64,000 nt of DNA. Origin: Leptospira_A soteropolitanensis. GTDB taxonomy: Bacteria; Spirochaetota; Leptospiria; Leptospirales; Leptospiraceae. Shown piece after piece: positions 61,037-64,000 of the stretch. Made by a program: the position numbers and the translations under genes. Under the pieces are notes generated by a model, which was not told where the DNA came from, made no database searches, and saw nothing but the letters and a program-made list of their open reading frames with translations. The stretch lies in assembly GCF_026151335.1 (NCBI RefSeq), contig NZ_JAMQPP010000007.1, one strand, 5' to 3'. Within the stretch, counting starts at the first letter, position 1; every line of letters starts with the position of its first letter.

Positions 61037-62739
61037 GTTTGAGTGTTTGTTGGATGAAAGGGTGAAAGAGTCCATTCACCGAAATGAGAAATATTTAAAT
61101 GGTAATCATATTCTAAAACAGTTTCTTCGTCTTTGGCAATGACGACAGTAGTAACACCTAGTCTATGAAATAATTTTAAAAGTTTTGAAATTTCATATTT
61201 ACCCAGAATGGATCCTGGTCGGTCGAGAATTAGAAACTTCGGTTTTACAAAAAGAACTCTAACTAAAGCTATTTTATATTTTTCAGCTAATGAAAGTTCT
61301 TCATCCCATTCTTTTAAAGATCTTATGCCCCCAAATCTGCGAACTAAAGATTCGAGACCCATATTCTTTAGTTCCTTTAGGATTTCTGAATCGGATACTT
61401 CTAAGTTTAAGTAAGCAGGTACAATCACATTTCGGAGTCTTCCTGGAGGGAGGTAGGGTTTCTCTGGTAGAAATAGAATCTCTTCCCAGCTCGGTTTTTT
61501 TATATTTCCTTCGGAATGATTACTTATCCCTGCGATCGATCGAAATAAACTGAGTTTAACTGCATCATCGAAAGAAGTGATGAGCCAACGTTCCTTTCTA
61601 TGAATGGTTAATTGTAAATGATCCACGAGAAGTTTTGATCTGTCATTCGAATATAACGTAAAGTTTTCAAAACAAATTTCATCAGAACTAAAATTTGATT
61701 CTCTATTTTGTTTTGCTTCATTCTCTGCATCAAACATGGCTGTTTCCAGAGAATGTAATCGTTTGACAACAGCTGAAAATGCCGAGATTGATTGGAACTG
61801 AGTCACAATAAGTGAAAATGCATTCAGTAGAGTAGTAAAAGCGAGGGCAGCTTGAGTGATCACTCCAAATTCAATTTCTCCTCTCATGTAACTCGGAGCA
61901 ATGATAAGCATGGGAATGATCTGAATAAAGTAGTTATAGTTATTAGTAAAAAAGCTAAGGCGCAAGTTAACTGAAATGAGCTTTCTGAAATTATTTACTA
62001 ACTTTCTTAGTCTTGATTTTAATCGAACGGACATTCTTGCTTCTCTATGTGTCACGGCAATAGATTCTGCGTGTTGGCGAATATGCAAAAGATCAGCTCT
62101 GTAACTTGCTTCCATATCCAATTGGTCATAATTAAGTCGGATGAGCGATTTACCGAGAAAGATCGTCGAAACAGTTCCTGAAAGTGCGTAAGCGACTGCG
62201 ACCAGAAACAAAATTGGATTTATACTCCAAAGAACCCCGGAAAAAGAAATTGCTGAAAAAATACCACCTATAAAAAGTAAGGTGAATGAAATTGTTGTTG
62301 TGGTAAAGGTTTTAACATCATCGGTAATCCTTTGGTCAGGGTTTTCAATACCTGGTGTCCCGATGATCTGTTGGAAAGTTCTCTCTGCTAAATAATTATC
62401 TGTAAACTTCCAGGTGAGTTGTTCACGCCATAAAATCCCTAATCGCTCTTCTGTATACCGATTCAAGGAACCTATAGCAGAAGAGATTACGAAAACAATT
62501 CCGTAGAGTATGGCGTTTGTATAAAATGCATTGGTATTTTTTTGTTCAATCGATGATATGAAATCGCGGCCTACATAACTATTAATGACATTGAACACAT
62601 TAAATAATATTACAAGGATTACTAAGGTAATTCCGTAACGAATGGCGGTTGGTCCTTGTTTAGATTGAATTAGTTGTCGTATAGTATTTGTTAAACGCAT
62701 CCAGTTTTGGGATGTTTTTGTTTTTGTTGATAATGGCAT
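61033..62739 (-). CDS. YddA/SbmA-type ABC protein with degenerate ATPase domain
   Basis: 568 residues. The N-terminal ~320 residues form a six-helix ABC_membrane_2 domain (VGRDFISSIEQKNTNAFYTNA, NPDQRITDDVKTF) as in YddA and peroxisomal transporters. The C-terminal nucleotide-binding domain is ruined. The Walker A GxxGxGKS is SFDDAVKLSL (after RWLIT), the signature LSGGE is LSLAEKYK, and Walker B is FLILDRPGS (catalytic Glu replaced by Arg). The flanking segments LFRSIAGI and ILFLPEKPYLPPG are normal. It therefore probably cannot hydrolyse ATP. It is translationally coupled to the GH94-like gene. Confidence 0.85.
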   Translation of the reverse strand: MPLSTKTKTSQNWMRLTNTIRQLIQSKQGPTAIRYGITLVILVILFNVFNVINSYVGRDFISSIEQKNTNAFYTNAILYGIVFVISSAIGSLNRYTEERLGILWREQLTWKFTDNYLAERTFQQIIGTPGIENPDQRITDDVKTFTTTTISFTLLFIGGIFSAISFSGVLWSINPILFLVAVAYALSGTVSTIFLGKSLIRLNYDQLDMEASYRADLLHIRQHAESIAVTHREARMSVRLKSRLRKLVNNFRKLISVNLRLSFFTNNYNYFIQIIPMLIIAPSYMRGEIEFGVITQAALAFTTLLNAFSLIVTQFQSISAFSAVVKRLHSLETAMFDAENEAKQNRESNFSSDEICFENFTLYSNDRSKLLVDHLQLTIHRKERWLITSFDDAVKLSLFRSIAGISNHSEGNIKKPSWEEILFLPEKPYLPPGRLRNVIVPAYLNLEVSDSEILKELKNMGLESLVRRFGGIRSLKEWDEELSLAEKYKIALVRVLFVKPKFLILDRPGSILGKYEISKLLKLFHRLGVTTVVIAKDEETVLEYDYHLNISHFGEWTLSPFHPTNTQT

Positions 62740-62788
62740 TGCTTAATGATTAGAAAAACAGAGTTTTAAACTAAATGCAAGGAGGTTT

Positions 62789-64000
62789 TTATGCTTCTAT
62801 TGTTTCTATCGTAAGATCCATGATTACTTGATTCCATATTGACTCTAAGGTTGTATTCCATTCTGAAGCGAGATTTTCTTTGATAGAGGATATGAGGATT
62901 GGTACTAATTTAGGAAAATCTTTTTTTGAAATGCCAATGGATTCATAAATTGATTTAATTTTAGAGACCTCTTTTTTTAGAGACTCTGGATTTCCTAACT
63001 TTTCAATCATCGATTCGATTAAAGATGAAAATTCATGAGGATTTAATAATGCTTCTGTCTCAATTGTATTTTTATTTAGGTTCTCTTTTATAAAATTGAT
63101 TAGTTTGTCTAAAAATCCTTGTGCCCAATGGGGATTGTTCTCTAAAACATGATCGAGTGATTTTTGTATGATCAGAATGGAATCTGAAACTTTGAAACCA
63201 AGAACTGAATAGGCTGTCATTTTTTCTGATTTCCCGCGAAGTTTGGTGATGATTTTTTTATTCACAGACAAAGAAGGTCCAATTAAGTTATAAATTTCAT
63301 CGGAAACTAAAAAATTGGTATTTGTTTTTTTATTCAAAGCTTCCAAGCGACTTGCTACGTTCACAGTATCTCCGAGTACGGTTTGACTTTTGTATTCGGA
63401 ATGCCCAATGTCACCGTAAATTACATTTCCTGCATGGAGGCCGATGCGAATGTCAAAGGTAAAATTAAACCTATCTTTCATCTCCAAGTTGAATTTTTTT
63501 AACTGATCGAACATACGAAGGCAAGCGCGGATGGCCGAACCAATTGTTTCCTGTTTTACTTTTTTTAAATGATCTTCATTTTTTATGGCTTCGCTTTTGT
63601 TCCGTATTTGGAAAAAAGCTAAGATTCCATCCCCAATGAATTTATCAATTTCCCCTCCATTATTCAGGATGGGTTCACTCATTTCGTGAAAAAAACGATT
63701 TAATACAAATACTACGTCGTAAGGCAAACTTGCTTCCGTAAAGGCAGTAAATCCTTTGATATCTAAAAAAAGTATTACCGCATAACATTCTTCTCCTGTT
63801 TTTGAGGATTTGGATTCACTAGTGACAGTTTTTAAATCTTTATTATCTTTGATAATTCTTCGTAGAGATACATTCCCGAATGCTTCGGTCTGACATGCCA
63901 GCCGAATCTCAGAAGGCCATCCTTTCCTTTCTGCCAATGTTTGTTCTCTTTCATTTCGAGGGCTAAGGTGGTCCAAGCCTTTGGTGATAAAAACGCGGCA
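62789..64000 (-). CDS. Ferredoxin-nucleotide cyclase-globin-like fusion (5' end beyond window)
   Basis: The frame is open to the right edge, so the start is missing. The first visible residues, CRVFITKG and then LSPRNEREQTLAERKGW and IRLACQTEAFG, are the second half of a plant-type [2Fe-2S] ferredoxin, with two of its Cys visible. A class III cyclase follows (FLDIKGFTAFTE, IDKFIGDGILAFF, GDTVNVASRLE). The last ~130 residues look like a globin: two helical halves, with IGISKKDFPKLVPILISSI and NTTLESIWNQVI matching globin helices G and H. The proximal His position appears to be Tyr (IKSIYESIGI). Redox- or gas-controlled cAMP synthesis is likely. Confidence 0.85.
   Translation of the reverse strand, partial: CRVFITKGLDHLSPRNEREQTLAERKGWPSEIRLACQTEAFGNVSLRRIIKDNKDLKTVTSESKSSKTGEECYAVILFLDIKGFTAFTEASLPYDVVFVLNRFFHEMSEPILNNGGEIDKFIGDGILAFFQIRNKSEAIKNEDHLKKVKQETIGSAIRACLRMFDQLKKFNLEMKDRFNFTFDIRIGLHAGNVIYGDIGHSEYKSQTVLGDTVNVASRLEALNKKTNTNFLVSDEIYNLIGPSLSVNKKIITKLRGKSEKMTAYSVLGFKVSDSILIIQKSLDHVLENNPHWAQGFLDKLINFIKENLNKNTIETEALLNPHEFSSLIESMIEKLGNPESLKKEVSKIKSIYESIGISKKDFPKLVPILISSIKENLASEWNTTLESIWNQVIMDLTIETIEA

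Noticed and set aside
1..64000. CRISPR arrays, tRNA or rRNA genes, transposases, phage genes
   Set aside because: No regularly spaced repeats, cloverleaf sequences, ribosomal RNA signatures or transposase/integrase motifs other than the Xer recombinase were found by eye; a tRNAscan-type search would be needed to exclude a tRNA fully.

Overview
The window is A+T-rich DNA that looks like the chromosome of a spirochaete of the genus Leptospira, most likely a saprophytic or environmental species. The grounds are the mix of genes: many PAS-containing histidine kinases, several class III nucleotide cyclases, 7TM-DISM proteins, spirochaete-type lipoproteins (lipoboxes such as LTFQC, FALQC, LAYC, GQIGC), recA followed by a Xer recombinase, a di-haem peroxidase and an alginate-export-type porin. 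The species is inferred from content, not from any search.

Layout. 1-7.7 kb: the end of a P-type ATPase, a patatin-like lipase, two multidomain histidine kinases and a convergent 7TM-DISM/SpoIIE phosphatase. 7.8-13.2 kb: a ClpB-like chaperone under a CIRCE operator, an aldo/keto reductase, a lipoprotein, and a decayed histidine kinase/response regulator pair. 13.2-15.7 kb: recA and a Xer recombinase. 15.8-23.5 kb: a TetR regulator with an Lnt/nitrilase-like protein, a third large kinase, a PlsC acyltransferase, an ArsR/SRPBCC pair and a CLC-F-type channel. 23.7-35.2 kb: FecR lipoprotein, chemoreceptor, porin, CitE-like lyase, truncated globin, argF, PilZ protein, peroxidase, pyrE and a membrane protein. 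35.2-39.6 kb: a MacB/Lol-like ABC transporter and a companion protein of unknown function.

39.3-47.6 kb is the most unusual block. It is a tight operon encoding a hydrogenase-4/complex I-like membrane complex. The 'large hydrogenase' subunit has lost all four Ni-Fe cysteines. The NuoB/HyfI-like small subunit has lost all four ligands of its [4Fe-4S] cluster and is fused to a ferredoxin half that keeps one cluster. The last gene of the operon is a nucleotide cyclase with a pseudo-receiver domain. It resembles the Ehr (energy-converting hydrogenase-related) complexes, but its small subunit appears redox-dead at the N2 position.

47.6-57.7 kb: HDOD protein, SpoIID lipoprotein, TrmA/RumA-type methyltransferase, a 7TM cyclase, a photolyase-clpS-alkD operon, and amtB-glnK behind a sigma-54-type promoter. 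57.7-64 kb: a GH94-like enzyme translationally coupled to a YddA-type ABC protein with a ruined nucleotide-binding domain, and a cyclase (cut by the right edge) with an N-terminal [2Fe-2S] ferredoxin and a C-terminal globin-like domain.

Overall the region is dominated by signalling (three kinases, one phosphatase, three cyclases, one chemoreceptor, PilZ, HDOD), mixed with housekeeping genes (recA, argF, pyrE, amtB/glnK). No rRNA, tRNA, CRISPR array, insertion sequence with a transposase, or prophage was seen.
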